A DNA stretch of 64,000 nucleotides from Umezawaea tangerina (GCF_003002815.1 NZ_PVTF01000003.1:124001-188000), one strand, 5' to 3'. Positions 18,280 to 28,190 are shown, counted from the stretch's first letter. Numbers and translations: made by a program. Notes: generated by a model from the letters alone, not told the origin.

Positions 18280-18308
18280 TTTGTGCATACCTTCACAAGC
18301 GGTACGGT
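18280..18308 (+). promoter_or_regulatory. Rex operator (ROP) overlapping the rex-hem promoter
   Basis: TTGTGCATACCTTCACAA (18281-18298) matches the Rex consensus TTGTGAANNNNTTCACAA at every defined position except one (C for A at position 6). TTTGTG (18280-18285) and TACGGT (18303-18308) are separated by 17 bases and could be -35 and -10, so Rex binding would cover the -35. This predicts NADH-responsive autoregulation of the rex-hem operon. Confidence 0.8.
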
Positions 18309-18401
18309 GGTGAAGTCACACCGTCAGATGCCGGAGCGGTTTCACCGCCCGATGCCGACGGGTCCGTGCGTCGACTTTCGTGTGTGGTGAGGAGTTCCAG
18401 C

Positions 18402-19214
18402 GTGGTGGCTCAGCGGGGCGAGGGTGACGAGGTCGTGACCACCACCCCGGGGACGTCCGCCGCCCAAGCGGCGCCGGTCGTCCCGGAGCAGGACGAGGTC
18501 GTCGTTCGCGAACGGGCCCGCGCCATCCCGGAGGCCGCCGTCGCCCGCCTCGCGGTGTACCTGCGCGTGCTGTCCGGCATGGTCGACCAGGGCGTGACCA
18601 CGATCTCCAGCGAGGAGCTGTCCGCGGCCGCCGGGGTCAACTCGGCGAAGCTCCGCAAGGACCTCTCCTACGTCGGCTCGTACGGCACGAGGGGCGTCGG
18701 CTACGACGTCGAGGTGCTCGTCAGCCACATAGAGCGCATCCTCGGACTCACCCGGAAGCACAGCGTCGCGGTGGTCGGGATCGGTAATCTTGGTCACGCG
18801 CTCGCCAACTACGGCGGCTTCCAGAGCCGCGGCTTCCCCGTCGCCGCGCTCTTCGACGTCGACGAGGACCTCACCGGGGTGCCGGTGGGCGGCATACCGG
18901 TCAACCACATCGACGACATCACCACCGTCTGCGTCGAGCGCGAGGTGTCGATCGGCGTCATCGCGACACCGCCGCAGGCCGCGCAGGCGGTCTGCGACCG
19001 TTTGGTATCCGCAGGCGTCCAGTGCATCCTGAACTTCGCACCCGTCGTCCTCCAGGTCCCGGACGACGTCGAGGTGCGCAAGGTCGACTTGGCGGTCGAG
19101 ATGCAGATCCTGTCGTTCCACGTGGCGCGGCGGGCCGACGAGGCCTCGGCCGAGCAGGCGGCGAACGACTTGATCAACGGAGTGGGCGTGGACAGGGTGG
19201 TGATTCGCCCGTGA
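18402..19214 (+). CDS. rex: redox-sensing transcriptional repressor Rex
   Basis: A 270-residue NAD(H)-sensing repressor. GTG 18402 follows GAGGAG by about 9 bases. An N-terminal extension of about 40 residues precedes the winged helix ([57 protein letters not shown]), then a Rossmann domain with [16 protein letters not shown] and FDVDEDLTG. The C-terminal domain-swap helix is present. High NADH releases Rex from its operators, here probably the site at 18281-18298. It is the first gene of the heme operon, as in Streptomyces. Confidence 0.96.
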   Translation: MVAQRGEGDEVVTTTPGTSAAQAAPVVPEQDEVVVRERARAIPEAAVARLAVYLRVLSGMVDQGVTTISSEELSAAAGVNSAKLRKDLSYVGSYGTRGVGYDVEVLVSHIERILGLTRKHSVAVVGIGNLGHALANYGGFQSRGFPVAALFDVDEDLTGVPVGGIPVNHIDDITTVCVEREVSIGVIATPPQAAQAVCDRLVSAGVQCILNFAPVVLQVPDDVEVRKVDLAVEMQILSFHVARRADEASAEQAANDLINGVGVDRVVIRP

Positions 19215-19269
19215 GTGCGCGAATCGGCTCGACCGCGAGCCGGACGGCTCGCGGAGACGTGGTGACGGC

Positions 19270-19273
<4 letters not shown>
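19211..19273 (+). CDS. possible 20-codon coupling minigene between rex and hemA
   Basis: GTG 19211 overlaps the rex stop (GTGA) and the frame ends at TGA 19271-19273, overlapping the hemA start (ATGA). The frame fills the whole 55-base gap, so ribosomes could pass from rex to hemA without leaving the mRNA. The peptide is basic and Ser/Thr-rich ([19 protein letters not shown]). There is no ribosome site of its own. It may be chance; it overlaps two alternative hairpins at 19225-19251. Confidence 0.3.
19225..19251 (+). promoter_or_regulatory. mutually exclusive hairpins before hemA
   Basis: CGGCTCG (19225-19231) can pair with CGAGCCG (19236-19242) around ACCG. The same CGAGCC (19236-19241) can pair instead with GGCTCG (19246-19251) around GGAC. 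The second option ends 18 bases before the hemA ATG. Two competing stems on one central arm is an attenuator-like arrangement; any ligand or regulator is unknown. Confidence 0.4.
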
Positions 19274-20633
<1,360 letters not shown>

Positions 20634-20637
<4 letters not shown>

Positions 20638-21584
20638 ACCGCATCCTCAGGATCGGCACCCGCGGGAGTGCCCTGGCACTCGCGCAGACCGGCCACGTGG
20701 CCGAAGTCCTCGAAAAGGCGGGTGCCAAGGTCGAGATCATCGTGGTCTCGACGCCCGGCGACCGCTCGGCCGCGCCCATCGCGGAGATCGGCGTCGGGGT
20801 CTTCACCTCCGCGCTGCGCGACGCGCTCGCGGCGGGCGAGATCGACGTCGCCGTGCACTCGTACAAGGACCTGCCCACCGCACCGGACCCGCGTCTGGTG
20901 CTCGCCGCCGTGCCGCCCCGCGAAGACCCGCGGGACGCGCTCGTCGCCCGTGACGGCCTCACCCTCGGGGAGCTGCCGCCGGGGTCGACCGTCGGCACCG
21001 GCTCGCCGCGGCGGGCCGCCCAGCTCGAAGCGCTCGGCCTGGGGCTCACCATCGTCCCGCTGCGCGGCAACGTCGACACCCGCATCCGCAAGGTCGCCGA
21101 CGGGGAGCTCGACGCCGTCGTGCTGGCCCGTGCGGGGATCGCGCGCCTCGGCCGCTCCGCCGAGATCACCGAGACCTTGGAGCCGATCCAGATGCTCCCC
21201 GCGCCCGCCCAGGGCGCTCTAGCAGTGGAATGCCGGGTCGACGACGTCGACACCGAGCACCTCCTCCAGTCCACTTTGGACGACTCGTCCAGTAGGGCCG
21301 CGGTAACCGCGGAGCGCGCCATGTTGGCCGCGCTCGAAGCTGGTTGCAGCGCGCCGGTCGGCGCACTGGCCGATGTGGTGGAAGACCTCATCGAAGACCC
21401 GGTCGAAGGCACGACACGCGTCGTCCTCCGCCTGTCTTTGCGTGGGGTCGCGGCGACTCCGGAGAACGACATGCTCCGGGCTTCCGCCACCGGTGACTTG
21501 ACCGCAGCAGAGGAACTCGGCCGCGCGCTGGCCGCCGAGTTGCTCGACCTCGGGGCCGCGGTGCTCAGCGGCCCGGAGGCGTAG
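20634..21584 (+). CDS. hemC: hydroxymethylbilane synthase (porphobilinogen deaminase)
   Basis: A 316-residue enzyme joining four porphobilinogens into hydroxymethylbilane. GTG 20634 overlaps the hemA stop. Motifs: [72 protein letters not shown], and the dipyrromethane-cofactor Cys in [14 protein letters not shown]. Length is normal. Confidence 0.97.
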
Positions 21585-21599
21585 ATGGGGAGTGCCCTG

Positions 21600-23132
21600 A
21601 TGACCCGCGCACGCAAGACCCCCGGCCGAGTCGCATTCGTGGGCTCCGGCCCCGGCGACACCGGGCTGCTCACCGTCCGGGCCCACGACCTGCTCGCGAG
21701 GGCTGAGCTCGTGGTCGCGGACCCCGATGTGCCAAGCGACATCGTCGCGCTGGTGCCAGAGGGCGTCGAGGTCCGGCCCGCCGTCGGCGAGCCCGCCGAC
21801 GTCGCGAAGGACCTCGTGGCCGAGGCGAAGAACGGCCACACCGTCGTCCGGCTCGTCGCGGGCGACCCGCTCACCCTCGACTCGGTGGTGAAGGAGGCGC
21901 AGGCCGTCTCCCGCACCAGCATCGCGTTCGACGTGGTGCCGGGCGTGCCCGCCGGTACCGCGGTGCCCGCTTACGCGGGTGTCGCGCTCGGCGCCGTGCA
22001 CACCGAGGTCGACGTCCGCGGCACGGTGGACTGGGCGGGCCTCGCGGCCGCGCCCGGCACGCTCGTGCTGCACGCCAGCGGCAGCCACCTCGCCGAGGCG
22101 GCCTCCTCGCTGGTGGAACACGGCGTCGCGCCGCAGACCCCGGTCGCGGTGACCGTCGACGGCACCGGCTTCGGCCAACGCACCATCGACACCACGCTCG
22201 CCTCGCTGGCCTCGGACGCGGGTGACCTCTCCGGTCCGCTCGTCGTCACGGTCGGCGCGGCCGTCGCGGGTCGCGCCCGGCTCTCCTGGTGGGAGTCGCG
22301 CGCCCTGTACGGCTGGCGCGTGCTGGTGCCGCGCACCAAGGAGCAGGCGGGCGCGATGAGCGACCGGCTGCACTCGCACGGCGCCATCCCGGTGGAGGTC
22401 CCGACCATCTCGGTCGAGCCGCCCCGCAGCCCCGCGCAGATGGAGCGGTCGGTCAAGGGCCTGGTCGACGGCCGCTACCAGTGGGTCGTCTTCACCTCGA
22501 CCAACGCGGTCCGCGCGGTGTGGGAGAAGTTCCGCGAGTTCGGTCTGGACGCCCGCGCGTTCTCCGGCGTGAAGATCGCCTGCGTCGGCGAGAGCACGGC
22601 CGCGAAGGTGCGCTCGTTCGGGATCATCCCCGAGCTCGTGCCGTCGGGCGAGCAGTCCAGCGAGGGCCTGCTGAACGACTTCCCGCCCTACGACGACATC
22701 CTGGACCCGGTCGACCGGGTGCTGCTGCCGCGCGCCGACATCGCCACCGAGACGCTGGCCGCGGGTCTGCGCGACCGCGGCTGGGAGATCGACGACGTCA
22801 CCGCGTACCGCACGGTCCGGGCGGCCCCGCCGCCCGCCGACACCCGCGAGATGATCAAGTCCGGTGGGTTCGACGCGGTGTGCTTCACCTCGTCGTCCAC
22901 CGTCCGGAACCTGGTCGGCATCGCGGGCAAGCCGCACGCCAGGACGCTGGTCGCCTGCATCGGCCCGCAGACCGCCGAGACCGCGCGGGAGTTCGGCCTC
23001 CGGGTCGACGTGCAGCCGGAGGAGGCGAACGTCCCGGCGCTCGTCGACGCGCTGGCCCAGCACGCCGCGCGCCTGCGCGCCGAGGGTGCGCTGCCGCCGC
23101 CGCGCAAGACGAAGCGCCTGCGCCGTTCCTGA
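21600..23132 (+). CDS. hemD: uroporphyrinogen-III synthase fused to a degenerate uroporphyrinogen methyltransferase domain
   Basis: A 510-residue protein. ATG 21600 follows GGGGAG by 7 bases; ATG 21585 is the alternative. Residues about 1-240 have the SAM-methyltransferase (CysG/CobA) fold (VGSGPGDTGLLTVRAHDLL, VVPGVPAGTAVPAYAGVAL), but the GRGGEEA segment of active enzymes is replaced by LTLDSVVKEAQ and no GK...Q..IN loop is visible. Residues about 245-500 are uroporphyrinogen-III synthase (WRVLVPRTKEQAGAMSDRL, WVVFTSTNAV, FTSSSTVRNLV). The fusion is normal in actinobacteria (Rv0511-like). Methylase activity for siroheme or B12 is doubtful; the synthase should serve heme. Confidence 0.92.
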   Translation: MTRARKTPGRVAFVGSGPGDTGLLTVRAHDLLARAELVVADPDVPSDIVALVPEGVEVRPAVGEPADVAKDLVAEAKNGHTVVRLVAGDPLTLDSVVKEAQAVSRTSIAFDVVPGVPAGTAVPAYAGVALGAVHTEVDVRGTVDWAGLAAAPGTLVLHASGSHLAEAASSLVEHGVAPQTPVAVTVDGTGFGQRTIDTTLASLASDAGDLSGPLVVTVGAAVAGRARLSWWESRALYGWRVLVPRTKEQAGAMSDRLHSHGAIPVEVPTISVEPPRSPAQMERSVKGLVDGRYQWVVFTSTNAVRAVWEKFREFGLDARAFSGVKIACVGESTAAKVRSFGIIPELVPSGEQSSEGLLNDFPPYDDILDPVDRVLLPRADIATETLAAGLRDRGWEIDDVTAYRTVRAAPPPADTREMIKSGGFDAVCFTSSSTVRNLVGIAGKPHARTLVACIGPQTAETAREFGLRVDVQPEEANVPALVDALAQHAARLRAEGALPPPRKTKRLRRS

Positions 23133-23151
23133 TTCGAACCTGATGTACCCG

Positions 23152-23216
23152 CCAAGGCCATGTTCAGGGATTTCCCTCCCCGAGCATGGCCTTGGTGGTT
23201 TCCTGAACGCCTGAAC
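23152..23216 (+). promoter_or_regulatory. structured hemD-hemB intergenic element, possible pseudoknot
   Basis: CCAAGGCCATG (23152-23162) pairs perfectly with CATGGCCTTGG (23185-23195). The loop contains a small hairpin, AGGGATTTCCCT (23166-23177). Loop bases GTTCAGG (23162-23168) are also complementary to CCTGAAC at 23202-23208 and again at 23210-23216, which would make an H-type pseudoknot or a competing stem. The last copy lies 10 bases before the hemB ribosome site GGGAG (23226-23230). Confidence 0.5.
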
Positions 23217-23238
23217 CCTCTTCCAGGGAGTACCGCCA

Positions 23239-24216
23239 GTGTTCCCAGCACACCGCCCCCGCCGCCTGCGGACCACCGCCGCGATGCGCCGCCTGGTCGG
23301 CGAGACCACCGTCCGGCCGCGCCAGCTCGTGTTGCCGATGTTCGTCAAGGAGGGCGCGACCCAGCCGGTCGCGATCTCCAGCATGCCGGGCGTCTTCCAG
23401 CACACCCGCGAGTCGCTGCTCAAGGCCGCCGTGGAGGCCGTGCAGGCCGGTGTCGGCGGGCTGATGATCTTCGGTGTGCCCGCCGAGCGGGACGCGGTCG
23501 GCTCCGGCGCGACCGACCCCGACGGCATCCTCAACGCCGCCCTGAACGACCTGCGCGCCGAGCTCGGCGACAGCACGGTGCTCATGTCGGACTGCTGCCT
23601 GGACGAGTTCACCGACCACGGCCACTGCGGTGTGCTCGCGGTCGACGGCACGGTCGACAACGACGCCACGCTGGAGGTCTACGGCGAGATGGCCGTCGCC
23701 CAGGCCACCGCGGGCGCCCACCTGGTCGGCCCGAGCGGGATGATGGACGGCCAGATCGGCTTCATCCGCACCGCCCTGGACGAGGCCGGGTTCCTCGACA
23801 CGGGCATCCTCGCGTACTCGGCGAAGTACGCCTCCGCGCTCTACGGCCCGTTCCGGGAGGCCGTGGACTCGCAGCTCAAGGGCGACCGCAAGACCTACCA
23901 GCAGGACCCCGGCAACGGCCGCGAGGCGCTGCGCGAGGTCGCCCTCGACCTCGCCGAGGGCGCGGACATGGTCATGGTGAAGCCCGCCGGGCCGTACCTC
24001 GACGTGGTGCGCTCGGTGAAGGAGATCTCGGACGTGCCGGTCGCGGCCTACCAGATCTCCGGCGAGTACGCGATGGTCGAGGCCGCCGCCGCGAACGGGT
24101 GGATCGACCGCGAGCGCACCGTCCTGGAGACGCTGACCTCGATCCGCCGCGCCGGCGCCGACGTCGTGCTCACCTACTGGGCCGTCGAGGCCGCGGGCTG
24201 GCTGGACCGGGAATGA
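23239..24216 (+). CDS. hemB: porphobilinogen synthase (delta-aminolevulinic acid dehydratase)
   Basis: A 325-residue enzyme condensing two aminolevulinates to porphobilinogen. GTG 23239 follows GGGAG by 8 bases. The N-terminal [20 protein letters not shown] and [10 protein letters not shown] are typical. Schiff-base lysines lie in [13 protein letters not shown] (about residue 195) and [14 protein letters not shown] (about 247). The metal-site stretch reads [16 protein letters not shown], so a Cys-rich, zinc-type site is indicated. Structured RNA precedes it. Confidence 0.97.
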   Translation: MFPAHRPRRLRTTAAMRRLVGETTVRPRQLVLPMFVKEGATQPVAISSMPGVFQHTRESLLKAAVEAVQAGVGGLMIFGVPAERDAVGSGATDPDGILNAALNDLRAELGDSTVLMSDCCLDEFTDHGHCGVLAVDGTVDNDATLEVYGEMAVAQATAGAHLVGPSGMMDGQIGFIRTALDEAGFLDTGILAYSAKYASALYGPFREAVDSQLKGDRKTYQQDPGNGREALREVALDLAEGADMVMVKPAGPYLDVVRSVKEISDVPVAAYQISGEYAMVEAAAANGWIDRERTVLETLTSIRRAGADVVLTYWAVEAAGWLDRE

Positions 24217-24746
24217 CCACCGGGACGACCCCGACCGCCGACCGGCCCGCGCCGCCGAGGCCGGTCGACATCTCGCGCTGGCTGTGGATCGGCAGCGCGG
24301 TGCTGGGCACCGTCCGCTTCCTGCTCCAGCTCACCGACAGCGACGTGCTGATCGACGAGCTGCGCAGGCAGCAGCCGAACCTTGGGCAGGACGAGATCGA
24401 CGCCGCGCTGAACGCGAGCGTCACGTTCAGCCTGCTGGCGGGCATCGTGCTGGTGCTGGTCTACACGTCGCTGGCCAACCGGATGGCCCGCGGCCGCAAC
24501 TGGGCCCGGATCGTGCTGGCGGTGCTCGGCGGGGCGGGCGTGCTGTTCGGCCTCACCCGGCTGGTGGCCGTCGGGACGGGCCTCGCGGCGGCGTTCGGCT
24601 TCGCCGTCGACCCCCGTGACCTGGTGCTCGGTTTGGTCACGATGTCGCTCGACTGCGCCGCGATCGTCCTCATGTTCCTGCCTTCCGCCGCAGGTCACTT
24701 CCGCCGTGCTGCGGTGGGTCAACGGGCGGCCACCCCCGGTAGCTAA
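24213..24746 (+). CDS. four-helix membrane protein, copy 1 of a tandem family
   Basis: A 177-residue protein whose ATG overlaps the hemB stop (ATGA). About four membrane helices follow a short Pro-rich N-terminus: [57 protein letters not shown] and [17 protein letters not shown]. The diagnostic block [20 protein letters not shown] between helices 2 and 3 recurs in the next genes. The soluble loop between helices 1 and 2 is acidic ([21 protein letters not shown]). Function unknown. Its coupling to hemB suggests co-expression with heme genes. Confidence 0.8.
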   Translation: MTTGTTPTADRPAPPRPVDISRWLWIGSAVLGTVRFLLQLTDSDVLIDELRRQQPNLGQDEIDAALNASVTFSLLAGIVLVLVYTSLANRMARGRNWARIVLAVLGGAGVLFGLTRLVAVGTGLAAAFGFAVDPRDLVLGLVTMSLDCAAIVLMFLPSAAGHFRRAAVGQRAATPGS

Positions 24747-24798
24747 CGGATTGTGATTTCACCTGAAAAACACATCCGCAGGTACCTACCGTGCGCGC

Positions 24799-25419
24799 AT
24801 GACGAATCCGAACGACCCTTACGCACAGCAAGCCGGCTACCCCCAGGGGCAGCCGCAGCAGGGCGGGTACCCGCAGACCCCGCAGGGCGGGTACCCCCAG
24901 GGCCAGGGTGGCTTCCCGCCGCCCCCGCCCCTGAGCCACGGCGAGACGGGCGCGCCCGTGAAGCCGAAGGCCGTCGAGACCGCCTACCTGCTCTGGCTGG
25001 TGGCGGCGGGCGTGTCCATCCTGTCCAGCATCCTCGGCTTCTTCACGGCCAAGGCGCTGGCGCGGGAGGTCGCGGCCGACATCCTCGGCACCAGCAACCT
25101 CGGCCCCGAGTTCGAGGCCGCCCTCGACCAGTCGGCCACCCCGAGCTACGGCGGGATCATCTTCTCGCTGGTCCTGTCGGCGGTGTGGGTCGTCGTCGTG
25201 ATGCAGATGCGCAAGGGCCAGAACTGGGCCCGCATCCTGCTGACCGTCCTCGGCGGCCTCGGCCTGCTGTTCGGCCTCATCGGCGTGTGGGTGTACTTCG
25301 GCCTCGGCTTCCTCGGCCTGCTCCAGGGCCTGCTGGCGCTGGTCAGCTACGCCGCGATCATCGGCGGCATCGTGTTCATGTTCAAGCCCGAGTCCAACCA
25401 CTACTTCAAGGCGAGTTGA
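24799..25419 (+). CDS. four-helix membrane protein, copy 2, Gly/Gln/Tyr/Pro-rich N-terminus
   Basis: A 206-residue protein from ATG 24799. Residues 1-50 are a low-complexity repeat (AGYPQGQPQQGGYPQTPQGGYPQ). Four helices follow, with the family block MQMRKGQNWARILLTVLGGLGLLFGL and an end MFKPESNHYFKAS like copy 3 (MFRPNANAYFAP). The loop after helix 1 carries EVAADILGTSNLGPEFEAALDQ. The function is unknown. The N-terminus probably faces the cytoplasm and could mediate protein contacts, but that is inference. Confidence 0.8.
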   Translation: MTNPNDPYAQQAGYPQGQPQQGGYPQTPQGGYPQGQGGFPPPPPLSHGETGAPVKPKAVETAYLLWLVAAGVSILSSILGFFTAKALAREVAADILGTSNLGPEFEAALDQSATPSYGGIIFSLVLSAVWVVVVMQMRKGQNWARILLTVLGGLGLLFGLIGVWVYFGLGFLGLLQGLLALVSYAAIIGGIVFMFKPESNHYFKAS

Positions 25420-25490
25420 TCCGGACCCCGGGGTCGTCGTCACCGCCTGTCGCGGTGGACAGCGACCCCGGTCGGTTCTAGCGTTCCGCT

Positions 25491-26111
25491 GTGACTACTC
25501 CACAGGACCCGGGGGACCGGGAGCAGCCCGCACCGTTCCCCTCCGCTCCACCGCCTCCGCCCGAGCAGGCGCCGATGACGCCCCACCAGGGCGAGGTCCG
25601 GCCGAACACCTTCGCGGCGCCGCCGCTGGCCGCGCACGAGCTCTCCCCGGCCTCCGCCACCCGTCCCAAGGAGATCGACACCTCGGTCCTGTTCTGGGTC
25701 GGCGCGATCGTCCTGGGGCTGTTCTCCGTCGTGCTGAGCTTCCTGGTGATCGACCAGGCCGCCCTCGACGAGGTCAGGACCAAGGCGCTGGCCGAAAACC
25801 CGAGCATCACGGCCGAGCAGTACGACGCCACGCTCAACACCGTCAAGTTCGTCGGTGCCGGGCTCCTGGTGGTCGTCTACGGCCTGTGGCTGATGTTCGT
25901 GCTCTTCATGCGCTCGGGCAAGAACTGGGCCCGGATCCTGCTGGCCGTGCTGAGCGGCCTGTGGCTGGTCACGACGCTGCTGGGCATCGGGGGCGCGGGC
26001 GGCATCGGCATCGTGCTCGACGTCATCCAGATCGCGCTCGTCGTCGGCGCCGTGTACTTCATGTTCCGCCCGAACGCGAACGCCTACTTCGCACCCCGAC
26101 GGGTCGGATGA
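25491..26111 (+). CDS. four-helix membrane protein, copy 3
   Basis: A 206-residue protein starting at GTG 25491. A Pro-rich N-terminus of about 60 residues is followed by four helices. The family block is LFMRSGKNWARILLAVLSGLWL. The first loop, ALDEVRTKALAENPSITAEQYDATLN, is charged. The C-terminal YFMFRPNANAYFAPRR resembles copy 2, marking these two as close paralogues. Copy 4 starts inside its stop (ATGA). Function unknown. Confidence 0.8.
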   Translation: MTTPQDPGDREQPAPFPSAPPPPPEQAPMTPHQGEVRPNTFAAPPLAAHELSPASATRPKEIDTSVLFWVGAIVLGLFSVVLSFLVIDQAALDEVRTKALAENPSITAEQYDATLNTVKFVGAGLLVVVYGLWLMFVLFMRSGKNWARILLAVLSGLWLVTTLLGIGGAGGIGIVLDVIQIALVVGAVYFMFRPNANAYFAPRRVG

Positions 26112-26506
26112 CCGAGACCACCACGCCCCCGCCCACCGCGCTGCGCGGTGCGGTGGGGGTGTGGCTCGCCACCGCGGTCTTCGGCGTGTTCACCGTCGGG
26201 TACCTCTGGATCCGCCCCGACGCGGTGCGCGAGGTCCTGCGCCCCGGCGGCTCGGTCGCGGAGGTGCTCGGCCCGCTCACGGTCGCCGCGCTGCTCTTCG
26301 GCGGCGCCTACGCGGTCTTCGCCCCGTTGCTGCTGCGCGGGCGGCGGTGGGCCAGGGTCGCGCTGACGGTCACCGCGTTCCTGCACCTGCTGTGGGTGAT
26401 GCTGCCAGGGGTCAGCGTCGCCGGGTTCATCACCGTGCTGATGATCGGCATCGCGGCGGTACTCACGTGGCGCCGCTCCACGGCACACTGGTTGAAGGAG
26501 CAGTAG
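26108..26506 (+). CDS. small membrane protein, copy 4 (short form)
   Basis: A 132-residue protein overlapping copy 3's stop. Four hydrophobic segments are packed closely, with the block PLLLRGRRWARVALTVTAFLHLLWVML. The soluble N-terminus seen in copies 2 and 3 is reduced to about 10 residues. It ends TWRRSTAHWLKEQ. Function unknown; family membership is judged from the RRWARVALT block and gene order. Confidence 0.75.
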   Translation: MTETTTPPPTALRGAVGVWLATAVFGVFTVGYLWIRPDAVREVLRPGGSVAEVLGPLTVAALLFGGAYAVFAPLLLRGRRWARVALTVTAFLHLLWVMLPGVSVAGFITVLMIGIAAVLTWRRSTAHWLKEQ

Positions 26507-26521
26507 CCAGGGGGTCCCAGC

Positions 26522-27136
26522 ATGGCCGAGCAGGAACCGTTCGCGTCGCCGTACCACCTGGTGGTGCTGCCCGGCCAGGAGCAGGAGCACCCGCCGGGCT
26601 GGGTGTCGCCGCTGGTCACCCCGATGCCCGTGGCCGCGGCGGACGCGCTGGAGTGGCGCCGCCCCGCGACGTTGACCGCCTCCTTCTGGTGCTGGCTCGG
26701 GGCGACCGTCCTGGTGGTGCTCGGCCTGCCGGGGATCTTCGCGCTTGACCACGACGTGTTCGCCCAGTCGCTCGTGGACGACGCCCGTGCGGCCGGTGAG
26801 GAACCGGTCAGCCGGGCCGAGGCGGTGTTCGGCGCCATCGCGACCTCGGGGGTGTTCGCGATCGCGTTCGCGCTGCCCGCCATCCCGTTCGTGGTCGGGT
26901 TCGTCAACCTGCGCGGCGGCAAGGAGTGGGCGAGGGTCCTGCTGACCTCGCTCGGCGGGTTCGGCCTGGTGCTCGGCCTGATCGGGCTCGCCGTGTCCGT
27001 GCACGGCGTCCCCTACCTGAAGTGGACCTACGGCGTCACCTGGGCCGTGGCGTTCGTGGTCACGACGGCGCTCGCGCTCGTCCTGATGTACCTGCCTGCT
27101 TCGAACACCTACGTGCGGGGGACGAGCCAGTCATGA
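26522..27136 (+). CDS. four-helix membrane protein, copy 5
   Basis: A 204-residue protein from ATG 26522. The N-terminal 60 residues start EQEPFASPYHLVVLPGQEQEHPPGW. Four helices follow, with the block VNLRGGKEWARVLLTSLGGFGLVLGLIGL, very close to copy 1 and 2 blocks. It ends MYLPASNTYVRGTSQS. Copy 6 starts inside its stop. Function unknown. Confidence 0.8.
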   Translation: MAEQEPFASPYHLVVLPGQEQEHPPGWVSPLVTPMPVAAADALEWRRPATLTASFWCWLGATVLVVLGLPGIFALDHDVFAQSLVDDARAAGEEPVSRAEAVFGAIATSGVFAIAFALPAIPFVVGFVNLRGGKEWARVLLTSLGGFGLVLGLIGLAVSVHGVPYLKWTYGVTWAVAFVVTTALALVLMYLPASNTYVRGTSQS

Positions 27137-27729
27137 CCCAACCACCGGACCCGTACGCCTCGCCCTACCAGCCGGTGGACTACCCGGCCGCCGGTCAGCA
27201 GCCGCCCTACCCGGTCGTCGGCCCGCAGCAGCACCCGGTCTACCCGGTTCCCGGTGCGCCCCGGCCGGGCTACCCCGTCGGGATGCGGCAGGTCGACCAG
27301 ACCACCAGCGGCTACGTCCGGCCGCCGATCGTGCTCCTCGGGTTCGTGCTGTGGCTGCTGGCCGCGTTGTCCTGGCCGCTGGGCACGCTGCTGCGCGAGC
27401 TCGTGGCGGGCTCGGCCATCGGCGGGTTCAGGGTGGTCATGGGGCTGTTCTTCTTCGCCTGCGTCGGCATCGCGGGCGTGGTCGGCGCGGTCATGTTCCT
27501 GCGCGGCAGCTACCACGCCCGGCTCGCGCTGTGCGGGACGTCGCTGCTGGTCGAGGTCATGGCGGTGGTCGGGTTCGTGTCGCTGCTGCGCGAGGGCAGC
27601 GGGATGACCGGGGCCGCGGCGGTCGTCGCCGCGGTGGTCGCGGTGGCGCGGCTGGTGCTGCCGCCCGCGGCGGTCGTGGTGAGCCTGCTGCCGGGAACGC
27701 GCCAGTACTTCGCCGCTAACCTCGGGTAG
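27133..27729 (+). CDS. four-helix membrane protein, copy 6, Pro/Tyr-rich N-terminus
   Basis: A 198-residue protein. The N-terminus (PPDPYASPYQPVDYPAAGQ, VYPVPGAPRPGYPVG) is low complexity like copy 2. Four helices follow; the block is more divergent, VMFLRGSYHARLALCGTSLL. It ends LLPGTRQYFAANLG, resembling the Y-F/N tail of copies 2 and 3. Its stop overlaps the next GTG. Function unknown. Confidence 0.78.
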   Translation: MTQPPDPYASPYQPVDYPAAGQQPPYPVVGPQQHPVYPVPGAPRPGYPVGMRQVDQTTSGYVRPPIVLLGFVLWLLAALSWPLGTLLRELVAGSAIGGFRVVMGLFFFACVGIAGVVGAVMFLRGSYHARLALCGTSLLVEVMAVVGFVSLLREGSGMTGAAAVVAAVVAVARLVLPPAAVVVSLLPGTRQYFAANLG

Positions 27730-28190
27730 TGGACAACGACTCCGGTCCGGTGCTGTACGCGGAGGCGGGCGCCTCCTGGTGGCCGCTGCTGTGGGGGCCG
27801 GTGTTCGCCGTGCTCGGCGTCGGCGTGGAGCTGCTCACCGGTCCCGTCAGCGTGCTGTTCTGGTCGCTGGTCGCCTTCGGGCTGCTGATCCCGACCGCGC
27901 TGTGGGTGCAGGGCAGGCAGCGGCTGTACTCGGTCCGGCTGACCCCCTCCGTGCTCCGCGAGGGCCGCGAGGAGCTGCGGCTCACCGACATCGCCGAGGT
28001 CGAGGGCGTCGAGCCCCGCGCGGGCGCGACCGTCCTGGGCGGCGGGTGGGACATCCCGAAGGGCACCGGCGGCGTCCCGATCAGGCTGGCCGACGGCAGG
28101 GTCGTGCTCGGCTGGGCCCGCGACGCCGACGCCCTGCGCCGGGCGCTGCACGGGCTGCTGCCGTCCTCGCGTGAGAAACTGGGACCGTGA
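27729..28190 (+). CDS. membrane protein with PH-like domain
   Basis: A 153-residue protein starting at GTG 27729 inside the previous stop. Two helices (SWWPLLWGPVFAVLGVGVELL and VSVLFWSLVAFGLLIPTALWV) are followed by a beta-rich region (YSVRLTPSVLREGREELRLTDIAEVEG, VPIRLADGRVVLGWARDADALRRAL). This layout resembles small actinobacterial PH-like/DUF3093 membrane proteins. The assignment is tentative and no enzymatic motif is visible. Overlaps on both sides imply an operon running to hemL. Confidence 0.72.
   Translation: MDNDSGPVLYAEAGASWWPLLWGPVFAVLGVGVELLTGPVSVLFWSLVAFGLLIPTALWVQGRQRLYSVRLTPSVLREGREELRLTDIAEVEGVEPRAGATVLGGGWDIPKGTGGVPIRLADGRVVLGWARDADALRRALHGLLPSSREKLGP

Larger units (their letters stand above)
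17963..18401. other. 439-base intergenic region before rex
   Basis: No convincing gene is present. From left to right it holds the fasciclin terminator hairpin (17978-18028), about 200 bases with reduced GC and no recognised motif, the Rex operator with an overlapping promoter (18280-18308), and the rex leader with its ribosome site near 18390. Confidence 0.6.

Noticed and set aside
24751-24762. TTGTGATTTCAC before membrane-protein copy 2 as a second Rex site
   Set aside because: The half sites are separated by 2 rather than the required number of bases, so it does not fit the Rex consensus.
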